Source of the DNA: Pseudovibrio sp. JCM 19062
GTDB lineage: Bacteria; Pseudomonadota; Alphaproteobacteria; Rhizobiales; Stappiaceae
Direction: 5' to 3'
Assembly (NCBI GenBank): GCA_001310715.1
Contig: BAXV01000030.1
Coordinates: 1 to 45,861, forward strand
Length of the DNA: 45,861 bases
This document shows, piece after piece, positions 19,504 through 29,615 of this stretch (the first letter of the stretch is position 1; the number at the start of each line of letters is the position of its first letter). Below the pieces are notes generated by a model, which worked only from the letters and a program-made list of their open reading frames with translations, searched no databases and was not told the origin of the DNA. The position numbers were made by a program, and so were the translations under genes.

Positions 19504-20333
19504 TTAATCTTCCTCATCCGCTGGGGCTTCATCCGGCGCAACGTTCTTCAGGCTATCTTGGTAGGCGAGAAACGACGCTTCATCCTCTTCGGGAGTGCGA
19601 TAGTCCACCTGTGTGAGGTAAAGCCTTCAGGCACAGCAACTGGCCCACAAGCCTGCCTGTCACACGCCTCAAGTGCGGCCTTTAGATCATCTTTGGTCCA
19701 ACGGCCTTCGCCCACAAGACGCAGGCTGCCCACCATGGAACGCACCTGATTGTGCAGGAAGGAGCGTGAGCTGCATTCCAAAAACACATGATAGCCTTCA
19801 CGATAAACGCAGATGCGCTCCATCGTCTTCCACGGGCTCTTGGCCTGACAGCGCGTATGCCGGAACGTCGTGAAATCATGATGCCCGAGCAGCACTTGAG
19901 CAGCCTCGTTCATAGCCTCTGCATCCAGCTCCGGCTTCACATACCACGCCAGCCCGCGATCATGGGTCAGCGGCTCAAGCCGGTTGGCGATCTTGTAGCG
20001 GTAGTGACGGCGGATCGCAGAAAAGCGGGCATCAAAACCAAGCCCGGCTTTCTCGCAGGCCAGAATGGCAACAGGGTCTGGCTGCGCGTGAAAGTTCAGC
20101 GCGTTCTTGACCGTTTCCGCAGGCCAGTCTTTTTCAAGATCCAGATGCGCCACCTGTCCGGTTGCATGCACCCCTGAATCGGTGCGTCCTGCCCCCCCGA
20201 TGGTGACGGTCTCACCTGTGAAAGATTTGATTGCACGCTCAATAACACCCTGAACTGTTGGTCCGTTGTCCTGACGCTGCCAGCCCACAAAAGGGCGACC
20301 GTCATAATCAATGGTAATCTTGTAACGCGGCAT
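19504..20333 (-). CDS. truA: tRNA pseudouridine(38-40) synthase TruA (frameshift)
   Basis: Makes pseudouridine in the anticodon stem-loop of tRNAs. The catalytic aspartate is in GAGRTDSGVHA near residue 52, and the opening PRYKITIDYDGRPFVGWQRQ is typical. RSFLHNQVRSMVGSL near residue 195 is the conserved C-terminal core block. A base is missing at 19622-19623. Repair gives PEGLYLTQVDYRTPEEDEAS and a stop at 19504-19506, about 277 residues. The start is ATG 20333. It is the last gene of the def-fmt-GNAT-truA series on this strand. Confidence 0.93.
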
Positions 20334-20486
20334 TTTTGTTCTTTGCAAAGGTTAGGTGAGCACACAGCGAGCCGGTGTGCCCGGAGTGAGACAGGCGTTT
20401 GCCCGCGAGGTGTATCGGAAATTTCGCGCTGTAGTACCAGATTTGAAAGAGCAAGGCCAGACCTCACCCGATGGCCACAAATGAAC

Positions 20487-21025
20487 CTACTCAAACTCCT
20501 GAAAAGGCGTGGCATAGGTAACTTCAACGGGCAGGTCTTTATGCCCGGCCTGAGTAAACGACAAGGCCATGAAGATAGGCCCGGAATACGGCCCTTGCAC
20601 CTTTTTTGCCAGTTCGCTGTCAAATCCAAAGCGGGAGTAGTACTCAGGAGATCCCAGTACCAGAACCAGATCTTCGCCCATCCCTTGCAAATCATCCAGT
20701 GCTGCTTGAATAAGCTTGGTCCCGACCCCTTTGTTCTGCACGGCAGGGTCAACACAAACAGGAGCAAGGCAGCTGATTTTGAGGCGCTGTCGCTCATCGA
20801 CACTCGTCACGCGGGATAAGGCGAGGTGGCCAAGCAGATTACCGTCATCATCCGTGGCAATCCGCTCCAGAATCAGGCTCCACAGGCGCGTAGCCGTTCA
20901 GTAAGGCGCCCTTCGTTGCTTTGCCCAAAAGCACGAGCCAGCAGTGATAAAATGGCAGGCTCGTCTTTCTTTTCAGGCGCACGCAGACCAATCTGATCCT
21001 CTCCAATTTGGTGGAACTCAACCAT
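20487..21025 (-). CDS. GNAT family N-acetyltransferase (frameshift)
   Basis: Acetyl-CoA-dependent acetyltransferase of about 180 residues, related to the YhbS-like group. The acetyl-CoA loop is VQNKGVGTKLIQAAL near residue 100, preceded by the beta-strand CLAPVCVDPA. LGSPEYYSRFGFDSE is the usual C-terminal block. GGAGG precedes ATG 21025. A C is missing at 20876-20877; repair joins ERLRACGA to LILERIATDDDG. It sits between fmt and truA, but its substrate is not indicated by that position. Confidence 0.85.
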
Positions 21026-21080
21026 GACGCCTCCGCGCTGCCTACTGTTACTTAAGGAAAGCCTATCTGATTAAGCTGGC

Positions 21081-22024
21081 TCAGGAAACTGTTTCTCCGA
21101 CACTAAGCTTAGAGCCGCGTAAAAATTCCTCGGTAGACATCGCTTTCTTGCCTGCCCGCTGAACCTGAATCAGCTTGATCGCGCCAGAGCCGCACGCGAT
21201 GCTCAAAGTGTTTCCTTCTGCTGCCAGCACCTCGCCAGCAGCGCCGTTTCCCTCGCTCAGATGACTGCGCAGGATCTTTACACGCTCAGGCTTCTTGCCG
21301 CCCAACTCCATCTCGCACCATGCACCCGGAAACGGAGAAAGACCGCGAATGTGGTTGTGCACTTGCTCTGCCGGCAGTGACCAGTCAATGCGCGTTTCAC
21401 TCTTCTGGATCTTCTTGCGTAAGTCACACCCTCATCAGTCTGAGGCGTGGCACCAAGAGCACCACGGGACAGGGCAGAAAGCGCCCGTACCATCAGATCG
21501 CCGCCTAATGCGGAAAGCCGGTCGTGCAGCTCACCAGCCGTCATGTCTTCAGTAATCGCAACGGTTTCAGACATGCACACAGGACCAGTATCCAGCCCTT
21601 CTTCCATCTGCATCACCTGAATACCGGAGGCCTTGTCGCCAGCCATAATCGCCCGGTTGATCGGTGCAGCGCCACGCCAGCGTGGCAGCAGGGAGGCATG
21701 ACCGTTTAGACAGCCATATTCTGTGCCTTCCAAAATGGCTTTTGGCAGCAGCAGGCCATAGGCCACAACCACCGCAACATCAGCTTCAAATGAGCGGAAC
21801 CGTTCCTGTTCCTCTTCGCTTTTGAGGGATGTTGGCGTGAAGACAGGAATGCCGAGACTCTCTGCAGCTTCATGAACCGGCGTCTTCTTCAGCTCCATGC
21901 CGCGTCCGGCTTTGCGTGGTGGCTGTGAGTAACAAGCGACCACATCCCAGCCTTGCCCGACAATCTCGAAGAGTGTTGGAACGGAGAAATCAGGAGTACC
22001 CATAAAGATGACGCGCAATGACAT
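21081..22024 (-). CDS. fmt: Methionyl-tRNA formyltransferase (frameshift)
   Basis: Formylates initiator Met-tRNA using 10-formyl-tetrahydrofolate. N-terminal [12 protein letters not shown], the catalytic block [17 protein letters not shown] (Asn and His) and MEEGLDTGP (Asp) are present, followed by the C-terminal tRNA-binding domain beginning near [14 protein letters not shown]. One A (T on the plus strand) is missing at 21415-21416. Repair gives [20 protein letters not shown] and about 314 residues. A minus-strand terminator at 22103-22134 separates it from def, so it may have its own promoter within 22025-22102. Confidence 0.94.
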
Positions 22025-22102
22025 AGCTGACCTGCTTGGCTGTAATTCTTGTGTTGCTGCTTTAATGCGTCAGCTATTGGGTGAGAACAAGGGAAAAACA
22101 AC

Positions 22103-22134
22103 AAAAAAAAGCGGCTCTCCAAAGAAGGCCGCTT
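22103..22134 (-). terminator. Strong minus-strand terminator between def and fmt
   Basis: Read on the minus strand, AAGCGGC (22134-22128) pairs with GCCGCTT (22115-22109) and runs into a U8-equivalent tract (A run 22103-22110 on the plus strand). It is correctly placed just after the def stop and would separate def from fmt transcriptionally. Confidence 0.85.
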
Positions 22135-22158
22135 AATCCACTCGCAATGCAGGAACAA

Positions 22159-22687
22159 TCAGGCTTGTTTGGCCTGCTTGACCATTTTTTTTCACGATCC
22201 GCTCACGCTTTAGGCGTGACAGATAGTCGATAAACAGCACGCCGTTCAGGTGGTCCAGCTCATGCTGAATGCAGGTAGCCAGAATCCCACTGGCTTCAAG
22301 CTCCTGCTTCTCGCCTTCAACGTTGAGGAAGGAGACGCGAATTTTTGCTGGGCGCTCAACATCCTCGTAAACGCCGGGAATGGAAAGACAGCCTTCCTGA
22401 TAGGTATTCTTCTCTTCAGAAGACCATGTGATCTCCGGATTGATGAAAACCATCGGCTCTTTTTCGACGTGTTGGTCTTCTTCGCTCTCACGTTCTGCAA
22501 CATCCAGCACGAACATGCGTTTTAAGACGCCAATCTGACTTGCTGCAAGGCCGATGCCTGGCGCGTCATACATGGTTTCCAGCATGTCGTCGGCAAGTTT
22601 TCGGATTTCGTCGTTGATGTCTTCTATCGGAGCGCACTTCTCGCGAAGGCAGGTTTCCGGGACAAATTTAATCTCGCGAATCGTCAT
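22159..22687 (-). CDS. def: Peptide deformylase (C-terminal frameshift)
   Basis: Removes the N-formyl group from nascent proteins; a metal enzyme. All three motifs are present: GIGLAASQIG near residue 45, EGCLSIPG near residue 98 (metal Cys; Ile replaces the commoner Val) and QHELDHLNG near residue 140 (metal His pair and catalytic Glu). The run of 8 T at 22185-22192 has one base too many. With seven, the end reads RIVKKMVKQAKQA and stops at 22159-22161. Without the correction the frame runs on to 22133. The start is ATG 22687. Opposite strand to rmuC, with a shared 231-bp promoter region. Confidence 0.94.
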
Positions 22688-22918
22688 AATTACTTTTGAA
22701 GTTGTTCTCGTTGCAAAGCTGCCCGCTCAACGTGAGGTCGGCCGACGTGGTTGTTCAGGCTTCATATCCTTTTCTAGGAAATTTGCCAAGGCGTAGACCA
22801 TAAGCTTTTCGCCAGAGCTTTTTATGGGCACTCCCCATCAATTGAAGGGTGTGGGTTGCGGTGCATCCAAGAAAGCTGAGAGGTTTCGCGGCCTTGCAAA
22901 GTGTTCTATGTTTGTTTC

Positions 22919-24138
22919 ATGGAACAGACAGTCTTCACATACGGTGCATTCACCCTTTCATTTATTCAAGCAGCCACAGTGGGCGGCGGGCTTTTTTTTC
23001 TGCTGCTGATCATCTGGATCATGAGCCTGCGCGCTAAGCTGAACAAAGTGCGCGGTGTATCGATACTGGAGCAAAAGCGGGCAGAGGACACGGAAGCTGC
23101 ACTGACTGAATTGGCTCGCTCAAACAGTGAGATGACGGGCCGCATGCAAACCATGGCAGAAGTCTTCGGCTCCCGGCAGTCGGACCTGTTGCGCGTGGTC
23201 AATGATCGTCTCGATGCCTCGGCAAAACACTGGGCGCATCTGTTCTGGAAACCCATCGCCAAACCCATGCAAGCCTGACAGGTCTGCAGGAGCGCATGGC
23301 GCTGCTCGACAAAGCCAACAAAACTATGGGCGAGCTGGCAGGGCAGGTGACGGACCTTCAGATGGTGCTGAATGACAAGCAGTCCCGTGGTGCCTTCGGC
23401 AAGCGCATGGAGGCAATCATTGATGATGCGCTGCCGCCAACAAGCTTCACGCTGCAGGGCACACTCTCCAACCGTTCCCGCCCTGATTGCCTGATCCATA
23501 TGCCAACAGGCGCACCGCCACTGGTGGTTGATGCCAAGTTTCCGTTAGAAGCCTTTGCTGCAATTAAGGATGCGGAAAACAAGCAAGAGCAGAAAGAAGC
23601 GTCCAATCGCTTCCGAAAAGACATCTCCAAACATCTTGAAGATATCGCTGGCAAATACCTGTTGCCGGGGGAAACGCAGGACACAGCGCTCATGTTCGTT
23701 CCTTCCGAAAGCCTCTTTGCCGAGATCCACGAAGGCTTTCCCGACCTGACCCAAAAGGCCCACCGCCTGCGCGTCGTCATTGTTTCTCCATCCCTGCTTG
23801 TCCTCGCGGTGCAGGTGATCCAGTCTGTCCTGAGAGACGCCCGTATGCGCGAACAGGCCCATCTCATTCAGGCCGAAGTTGGCAACCTGCTACTGGATGT
23901 TGGCAGGCTGACCGAGCGTGTCTCCAAGCTGCAAACCCACTTTGCCCAGACCAATAAGGATCTGGACCAGATCATAATTTCCGGCGACAAAATCAGCAAC
24001 CGTGCCCGCAAGATTGATGAAATGCAGTTGGGCAGTAAGGCAAATGATCAGGTCTCCCCATCAGCCTCACACGCCCGGCAAACAACGCATCTGGCCGATG
24101 ATGAACTGCCATCTCCGTTCCAGTTTGATCGTAGATAA
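22919..24138 (+). CDS. rmuC: DNA recombination protein RmuC (frameshift)
   Basis: About 407 residues. A single N-terminal membrane segment (residues 18-40) is followed by a coiled-coil region (about 45-150) and the RmuC nuclease-like domain (GRQSDLLR-type start through VVDAKFPLEAF, the predicted PD-(D/E)XK core). It is thought to limit DNA rearrangements. An A is missing from the run at 23224-23227. Repair gives ASAKTLGASVLETHRQTHASLTG. ATG 22919 has no clear ribosome site. The gene converges on the LysR gene, with only 3 bp between the stops. Confidence 0.9.
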
Positions 24139-24141
24139 AAC

Positions 24142-25055
24142 CTAGGTGACTTGTGTGAGGTGATCCCTGAGTGCTGCGACCGCCGGACGCCTCCACGCTG
24201 TTGAGCTTGCGACCATATAATAGGCGTTACCCGTCATATGTCGCGCCGGGATCGGCTCAATCAATGTCCCATCCTCCAGATCGTTCCCGATCAGGACTGA
24301 GGGCAGCAGTGCAAGACCAAGCCTTGACGGGTCGCCTCCAGCACCATGAAGAAATGCTCAAAGGAAAGAGACGCCTCTCCGGGAGGTAACTCGAAAGCTT
24401 GTGTGCCTGCGCCCAATAATCCCAGCTACCAAGCCGCGTGGAATGAACAAGGCGCGGAAACTCCAATAAGTCTCTCAGGCTTTCTGGCTGAGCATCACCA
24501 AGAAGGCTGCGATGACAAACCAGTACCATCTCCTCATCGCAAATCCGGTAACTCTCCAATGCAGGCCAGCTGCCCCGCCCAACAGTTAGCGCCACATCCA
24601 CACTGGAAGGGTCCCAGTTGACCGGATCCTTGTGCCCTGCAGAAAAATCAGCTGGAATAGTAACAAGATCAATGCTGATCGCGGGGAAGTCCTGCGTGAA
24701 CCCTTTGATCCGCCGCATGAGCCAAAGATTGGCCAGTGAGGGAAGGGTACCGATGCGCAGTTGACCAGAGACCGAGCCCTTTAGCTCGTGCTCCAGATCC
24801 TCAACCAGCTTCAAGGCGCTCTTTGCCTTCTGGCTCAGCAACAACCCGTCCTGCGTAAGCGCCAGTGTTTTGCTGCCGGGAAAACAACACAAGCCCCAGC
24901 TGCTCCTCTAAATTTTGGATGCGCCGCGAAACGGCCCCTTGCGTAATGCCCAGCTCTCTGGCTGCACGGGTAAAACTGCCATGGCGGGCAGCTGCATCAA
25001 AAACAGGTAGCACCGCAAGGATTTGTGAAGTGATCGATAGACTGTGACGGCTCAT
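24142..25055 (-). CDS. LysR family transcriptional regulator (three frameshifts)
   Basis: DNA-binding regulator, about 305 residues. The N-terminal winged helix-turn-helix is clear: FDAAARHGSFTRAARELGIT then QGAVSRRIQNLEEQLG. The effector domain follows from about residue 90 (GQLRIGTLPSLANLWLMRRI). There is one extra base in the T4 at 24868-24871 and one missing base each near 24394 and 24317. Repair restores TLALTQDG and FEHFFMVLEATRQGLGLALLPS, and the stop is at 24142-24144. It is divergent from the VOC-nitrilase genes, the usual arrangement for a LysR regulator and its targets. Confidence 0.86.
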
Positions 25056-25058
25056 GCT

Positions 25059-25073
25059 ATGAATTTAACTCAT
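25059..25073. promoter_or_regulatory. Candidate LysR operator (T-N11-A dyad)
   Basis: ATGAATTTAACTCAT is a 15-bp imperfect palindrome with 6 of 7 pairs matching and the T-N11-A spacing of LysR boxes. It starts 4 bp before the regulator's start codon in the divergent gap. This position fits autoregulation. Confidence 0.45.
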
Positions 25074-25169
25074 GTCTATGTGACTGTCATTGGTCTATCT
25101 ATGAGGTTTTAGGCAGTTTAAAACAACTCCAACATGAGTTCTGCGAATAACTACAAGGCGAGGCTGAAA

Positions 25170-25595
25170 ATGGTGCATCCATTCCATCTGGCATTTCCGA
25201 TTGATGATCTGGAAAAGACAAAAGCGTTCTATATGGGAGTGCTTGGATGCAAGCAAGGCCGCGAGCTTGAAGGTAAGTGGGTCGATTTTGACCTGTTTGG
25301 ACACCAGATGTCCGCGCACCTTCGCAAAAAGTCACAGGCCCAGCTTGATGACACGGGAGTGGTGGATGGCGATGCCGTTCCAATTCCTCACTTTGGCGTT
25401 GTGTTGCCAATGGAGGACTGGAAGTCTTTGGCAGACCGCCTCAAAGCACAGGAAGGTATTGAGTGGCTGCTGGAGCCAAAGATCAGATTTGAAGGGCAGC
25501 CGGGAGAGCAGGGGACATTCTTTATTAAAGATCCTTCGGGCAACGCTCTTGAATTCAAAGCCTTTGCCAGTGATGCTGATATCTTTGCCACCTGA
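25170..25595 (+). CDS. VOC (glyoxalase/bleomycin-resistance fold) family protein
   Basis: Intact. Two beta-alpha-beta-beta-beta halves typical of VOC proteins: HPFHLAFPIDDLEKTKAFYMGVLG at the N-terminus (His metal ligand) and VPIPHFGVVLPMEDWKSL with GTFFIKDPSGNALEFKAF at the C-terminus (His and Glu ligands). ATG 25170 gives a normal 141-residue protein starting at the first strand and follows GCGAGG. ATG 25134 would add twelve polar residues without a ribosome site. Its reaction is unknown. It precedes the nitrilase by 10 bp, suggesting a shared pathway. Confidence 0.85.
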   Translation: MVHPFHLAFPIDDLEKTKAFYMGVLGCKQGRELEGKWVDFDLFGHQMSAHLRKKSQAQLDDTGVVDGDAVPIPHFGVVLPMEDWKSLADRLKAQEGIEWLLEPKIRFEGQPGEQGTFFIKDPSGNALEFKAFASDADIFAT

Positions 25596-25605
25596 GTAGA
25601 GCGTG

Positions 25606-26603
25606 ATGGAAATCTTAGAAGCAAACCATACAACACAGAATACCGCTGCATCTGACAAGATCAAAGTTGCACTGGCACAGATCGCTCCGGTCTGGATGAA
25701 GCGTGACGCCACGCTGAAAAAGGTGGCAGACGCCATCGAACTGGCAGGCAAACAGGGTTGTCAGCTTGTCACCTTCGGCGAGGCACTGGTGCCGGGTTAT
25801 CCATTTTGGATTGAGCGTACAGATGGCGCGCGCTTCAACGACCCAAAGCAAAAAGCATTTTATGCTGAATACCTCGAACAAGGCGTGGTCATTGAAGAAG
25901 GCCACCTTGACGACATCTGCGCCATCGCAAAGAAACACAATATCGCCGTCTATCTCGGCGTGATGGAGCGGGCCGCAAACAGAAGCGGGCACAGCCTTTA
26001 CTGCACACTGGTTTACATCGACCAGAACGGCGAGATCGGTTCAACTCACCGCAAGCTGCAACCAACCTACGAAGAGCGCCTCGCATGGGCTCCGGGTGAT
26101 GGCAACGGCTTTCGTGTCCACCCGCTGGGCCGCTTCAAGGTTGGCGGTCTCAACTGCTTCGAGAACTGGATGCCCCTGTCCCGCGCGGCTTTGTATGCTC
26201 AGGGCGAAGACCTCCACGTCGCCGTTTGGCCGGGCGGTCTGCACAACACGGAAGACACAACACGCTTTGTCGCCAAGGAAAGCAGAAGCTATGTGATTTC
26301 AGTGTCCGGCCTCATGCGCCCCACCGACTTGCCGCAGGATACGCTGGAGCGTGCGAGATCCTTGAGAGCAGCGGAGACTTCCTCGCAAATGGCGGCTCTT
26401 GCATCTCCTCTCCGGACGGATCTTGGGTGGTTGAGCCACAGGTCGGCAAAGAAATCTTGATCACTGCCGAGCTGGACCACGCCGTGGTGCGCGGTGAGCG
26501 TCAGAACTTCGACCCAACCGGCCATTACAGCCGTCCGGATGTAACCCGTCTAGTTGTCAATCGGAAGCGCCAGCAGCTTGCTGATTTTGTCGACACTGAA
26601 TAA
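25606..26603 (+). CDS. Nitrilase / carbon-nitrogen hydrolase (frameshift)
   Basis: About 332 residues, like aliphatic or arylacetonitrile nitrilases, which turn nitriles into carboxylic acids and ammonia. The catalytic triad is visible: E59 in TFGEALVPGYPFW, K150 in HRKLQPTYEERLAW, and C184 in GGLNCFENWMPLSR. The more usual nitrilase motif is C-W-E; here it is C-F-E. A base (probably G) is missing near 26355. Repair gives RAEILESSGDFLANGGSCI and a stop at 26601-26603. The substrate is not predictable. Position after the VOC gene and beside a LysR gene suggests an inducible catabolic unit. Confidence 0.87.
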
Positions 26604-26619
26604 AACGAAACACGAAAAT

Positions 26620-26668
26620 TGATAAAATACAGAGTGGTCCGAACAGTGGGTGCAACTTTCAGGACCAC
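26620..26668 (+). promoter_or_regulatory. Possible extended -10 promoter and dyad before the dehydrogenase gene
   Basis: TGATAAAAT (about 26620-26628) resembles an extended -10 element. It is followed by an interrupted inverted repeat GTGGTCC (26634-26640) and GGACCAC (26662-26668) in the presumed leader. No good -35 is visible. Confidence 0.3.
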
Positions 26669-26689
26669 ACTCAAAAAAAGGGGTGCCGT

Positions 26690-27634
26690 ATGAATTTGGT
26701 CTTGTCTCTCACAAACGTCAACGAAACAGAGTGGATTGACCGGCTGCAAGCACTCCTTCCCAAGCGAAAGATCGAGAGCTGGAAGAGCAGCGTGTCTGAC
26801 CCGGAAAAGGTAGATTACCTCTTCGCCTGGAAGCCCGACCCCGCCGTCTTTGAAGCTCTTCCAAACCTGAAGGTGATCTTCTCGCTGGGCGCAGGCGTTG
26901 ACCACCTGACATCACTACCACAGCTGCCCCACCTTCCTCTGGTGCGCATTGTGGACGCTGATCTCACCAGCCGCATGACTGAGTGGGTCGTCTTCCAGAC
27001 ACTCTTTCATCACCGCGACCATCTTACATACGCCGCCCAGCAGGAAGCCGGTATCTGGAAAGACCATAAACAGCCCGCCGCCAAAGAGGTGCGCGTCGGC
27101 ATTCTTGGGCTAGGCGAGCTGGGTTTGAGTTCTGCAAAAGCGCTCAAATCTCTGGGCTTTAATGTTGCAGGCTGGTCGCGCACCCCCAAGAACGTTGAAG
27201 GCATTCAAAGTTTTTATGGAGAAAATCATCTTGATGACTTCCTCAAGCGCACAGATATTCTGATCAACCTCCTGCCATCCACGGCAGCAACGCACAAGCT
27301 GGTAAACGCAGAACGACTAGCCATGCTGCCACAAACCGGCGCGTTGGGCGGTCCGGTTTATATCAACGCCGGACGCGGCGCGACGCAGGATGAAGCTGCA
27401 ATAGATGCCGCATTGACATCCGGTGGGCTTAAAGGAGCAAGCCTTGATGTGTTTGAAATTGAGCCCCTGCCGCAAACCAGCCCGCTCTGGAAGCACAAAA
27501 ACTGCATTATAACCCCGCATTCCGCTGCACCGAGCGACCCGCAAGCGCTCTCTGAATATGTTGCCCGGCAAATCAAGAGGTTTGAACAGGGCGAGGCGCT
27601 TGAAAACCTGGTTAATCTGGAAGTCGGTTACTAG
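26690..27634 (+). CDS. ghrA: 2-hydroxyacid dehydrogenase (glyoxylate/hydroxypyruvate reductase A-like)
   Basis: Intact 314-residue NAD(P)H-dependent D-2-hydroxyacid dehydrogenase. The Rossmann glycine motif is GILGLGELG near residue 138. The catalytic Arg is in YINAGRGATQDE, Glu in LDVFEIEPLP, and His in ITPHSAAPS, all in the usual order. Overall pattern and length match GhrA, which reduces glyoxylate and hydroxypyruvate. It may act on an acid formed by the nitrilase upstream, but this is inference from position. The symbol is by family resemblance. Confidence 0.85.
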   Translation: MNLVLSLTNVNETEWIDRLQALLPKRKIESWKSSVSDPEKVDYLFAWKPDPAVFEALPNLKVIFSLGAGVDHLTSLPQLPHLPLVRIVDADLTSRMTEWVVFQTLFHHRDHLTYAAQQEAGIWKDHKQPAAKEVRVGILGLGELGLSSAKALKSLGFNVAGWSRTPKNVEGIQSFYGENHLDDFLKRTDILINLLPSTAATHKLVNAERLAMLPQTGALGGPVYINAGRGATQDEAAIDAALTSGGLKGASLDVFEIEPLPQTSPLWKHKNCIITPHSAAPSDPQALSEYVARQIKRFEQGEALENLVNLEVGY

Positions 27635-27764
27635 GCTGCCCGTTTCTTGATGAAACCTTAGAGTGCAGCACCAAATACGCGAATAAGTTGAGCACACAAC
27701 TCAATCTAAGATTTAGCCGCGAAGAGTAGCATCAGATGCAACTATAACAACAAGTTGTGTTTAG

Positions 27765-27980
27765 ATGCTCTCTTTACTTAAAGGCCTCCTCCAGCGAGAC
27801 GTGGGCAATGCAAGCGTTGAGTTCAGTCTCATCTCCGGGCTCGTCGCCTTGACTATTGTTGCCATGGTATCCACTCCAAGGCTCACTGACGCTGACTTTC
27901 TGCCCGCCAGTGAACAAGCGCAGCCATCTGAAACGAAGCCAGAAAAGCAATTGTGGGAATTGGTGAAACCAACAAATTAA
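27765..27980 (+). CDS. Flp-type pilin-like small protein
   Basis: Intact 71-residue protein at the head of the Tad locus. After a short basic leader (MLSLLKGLLQRDV) comes GNASVEFSLISGLVALTIVAMV. A cleavage after Gly would leave Glu at +5 followed by Phe, close to the Flp motif (Glu5-Tyr6), and then a hydrophobic helix. It therefore looks like a substrate of the CpaA peptidase downstream. The acidic and proline-rich tail (residues 42-71) is longer than in ordinary Flp pilins, so it could be a minor pilin rather than the main subunit. Confidence 0.6.
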   Translation: MLSLLKGLLQRDVGNASVEFSLISGLVALTIVAMVSTPRLTDADFLPASEQAQPSETKPEKQLWELVKPTN

Positions 27981-28087
27981 AATTGCAAATAAATGAGATT
28001 TCGCGAGACAAAATGGTCAAGCGTTAAGGCTTCTTTGCAAATGCCACTGCAAAACCATAGGACGGTACGAGCAGCGGAGGTCACCAC

Positions 28088-28599
28088 ATGATTGCAAATG
28101 GGCTATTGATCATATTTCCATTGCTGCTCACGATTGCTGCCTTTTTCGATCTCTTCACGATGAGAATTCCCAACAAAATAAACTTGGCTATTGCTGCTGC
28201 ATTTGTCGGTCTCGCTGTCCTGCTACAACTACCGATAGAGCAGGTTGGCCTCAGTTTCGCCCTCGGGTTTGGCGTTATGGTCATCGGCTTCGCTCTGTTT
28301 GCGCTGGGTGTCATGGGTGGCGGGGATGTGAAGTTTCTAGCCGCAATCTCCCTCTGGTTTGGCCTCTCCGTCAACATGCTGGACTTCATCTTACTTACCA
28401 GCATCTACGGAGCCTTTTAACGCTGGTTATCTTAGGCCTGCGCAAGGTCCCATACTTCCCGCAGTTTATGCATGGGCAGCATTGGCTCTTGAAATTGCAT
28501 GATAAAGAAGCCGGTGTACCCTACGGAATTGCAATCGCAATTGCGGGAATCCAAGTCTACCCAAACACCCTCTGGTTCGCCCAACTTCCAGCACTGTGA
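28088..28599 (+). CDS. cpaA: Flp prepilin peptidase CpaA (frameshift)
   Basis: Membrane aspartic peptidase of the type IV prepilin peptidase family (A24), about 170 residues. The two catalytic aspartates are in AAFFDLFTMRIPNKI near residue 18 and GVMGGGDVKFLAA (GxGD motif) near residue 82. A T is missing from the T4 at 28415-28418. Repair gives IYGAFLTLVILGLRKVPYFP and a stop at 28597-28599. It processes the Flp-type pilin and TadE-like pseudopilins. Confidence 0.9.
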
Positions 28600-28756
28600 G
28601 CGGGCAGACAATAGATCTTAGTAAAGTATTAATGTTTTAAACTAGTACAGTTTCACTGGCTAGAACCTGCTGCTCTTCATGCCCATTCCTCAATTGTCTC
28701 TGTGCGTACAAGTAAAAATCACAAACTAATAGACGCTATGGAATATTAACTATGTC

Positions 28757-28787
28757 TTGACGAATTCTGTTCAAATTAGAGTTAATA
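28757..28787 (+). promoter_or_regulatory. Possible promoter in the cpaA-cpaB gap
   Basis: TTGACG (28757-28762) and TTAATA (28782-28787) are spaced by 19 bases in an AT-rich 227-bp gap that holds no gene. Spacing is longer than ideal. It could drive the cpaB-tadC genes separately from the pilin. Confidence 0.3.
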
Positions 28788-28826
28788 AATACTGCATAGC
28801 CAAATCTCTCAGAGGGTGGGTGCCAC

Positions 28827-29605
28827 ATGAAGGCCTCCAGATTATTAGTTTTGATTATCGCTTTAGGTGCCGGTGGGCTGGCCGCTTGGTTGAACCTGTC
28901 TTCAGGGTCCCGTGAACAGACGCCAACCATAGTCGTGCAGGAACAGGAGGTCCCATCCCTCGAAATTCTTGTGGCGGCAAAGGCCTCAAGGTCGGCACTG
29001 CACTTACAGACGGTGATTTGGTCTGGGCAAAGTGGCCTGAGGACTCCGTATCCGAAGGTGTCATCCTACGCGGCTCCAACCCACAGGCAGATCAGGAATT
29101 TCTTGGGCAAATTGTGAAAGCACAAATGTTCGGCGGCGAACCGATCCGGGCAGAACGTCTGATCGACACAGATAAAGGGTTTCTGGCTGCGATCCTCCCG
29201 AAAGGGAAGCGTGCCATTGCTGTACCGGTAGACGCAGTAACCACCGCCGGTGGGTTCATTCTTCCCGGTGATAAAGTTGACGTCTTGGTCAGCATGCAGG
29301 GTAAGAAACGCGATGACGGGATTATCAGCGAGACGCTCCTTGAAAACATCAGGGTGCTCGCGATTGACACCACAACAGCCTCTGAGAACAGCGAGAAGGC
29401 CATGTCGCCGGATCACACGGCGACATTGGAATTATTGCCCCATGAGACGGAGACGATCGCCCGCGCAACCCAGATGGGGACACTTTCACTCTCCTTGCGC
29501 AGTGCTGCCGATTCTGAGGATGGGGTAAAACAGCCCCCGCGTGTCAAAGGCGGCGTGAAATTTGTGAAATACGGGATCTCATCCCAGTCCATCAACGGGA
29601 ATTAG
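28827..29605 (+). CDS. cpaB: Flp pilus assembly protein CpaB (frameshift)
   Basis: Periplasmic pilus assembly protein, about 259 residues, anchored by an N-terminal hydrophobic segment (LLVLIIALGAGGLAAWL). It has the SAF domain shared with FlgA-like proteins (IAVPVDAVTTAGGFILPGDKVDVLVS). A G is missing at 28982-28983. Repair gives VAAKGLKVGTALTDGDLVWAKWPE. It probably stabilises the CpaC secretin. The gene order CpaA-CpaB-CpaC is standard. Confidence 0.92.
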
Positions 29606-29615
29606 TAGGTAAACT

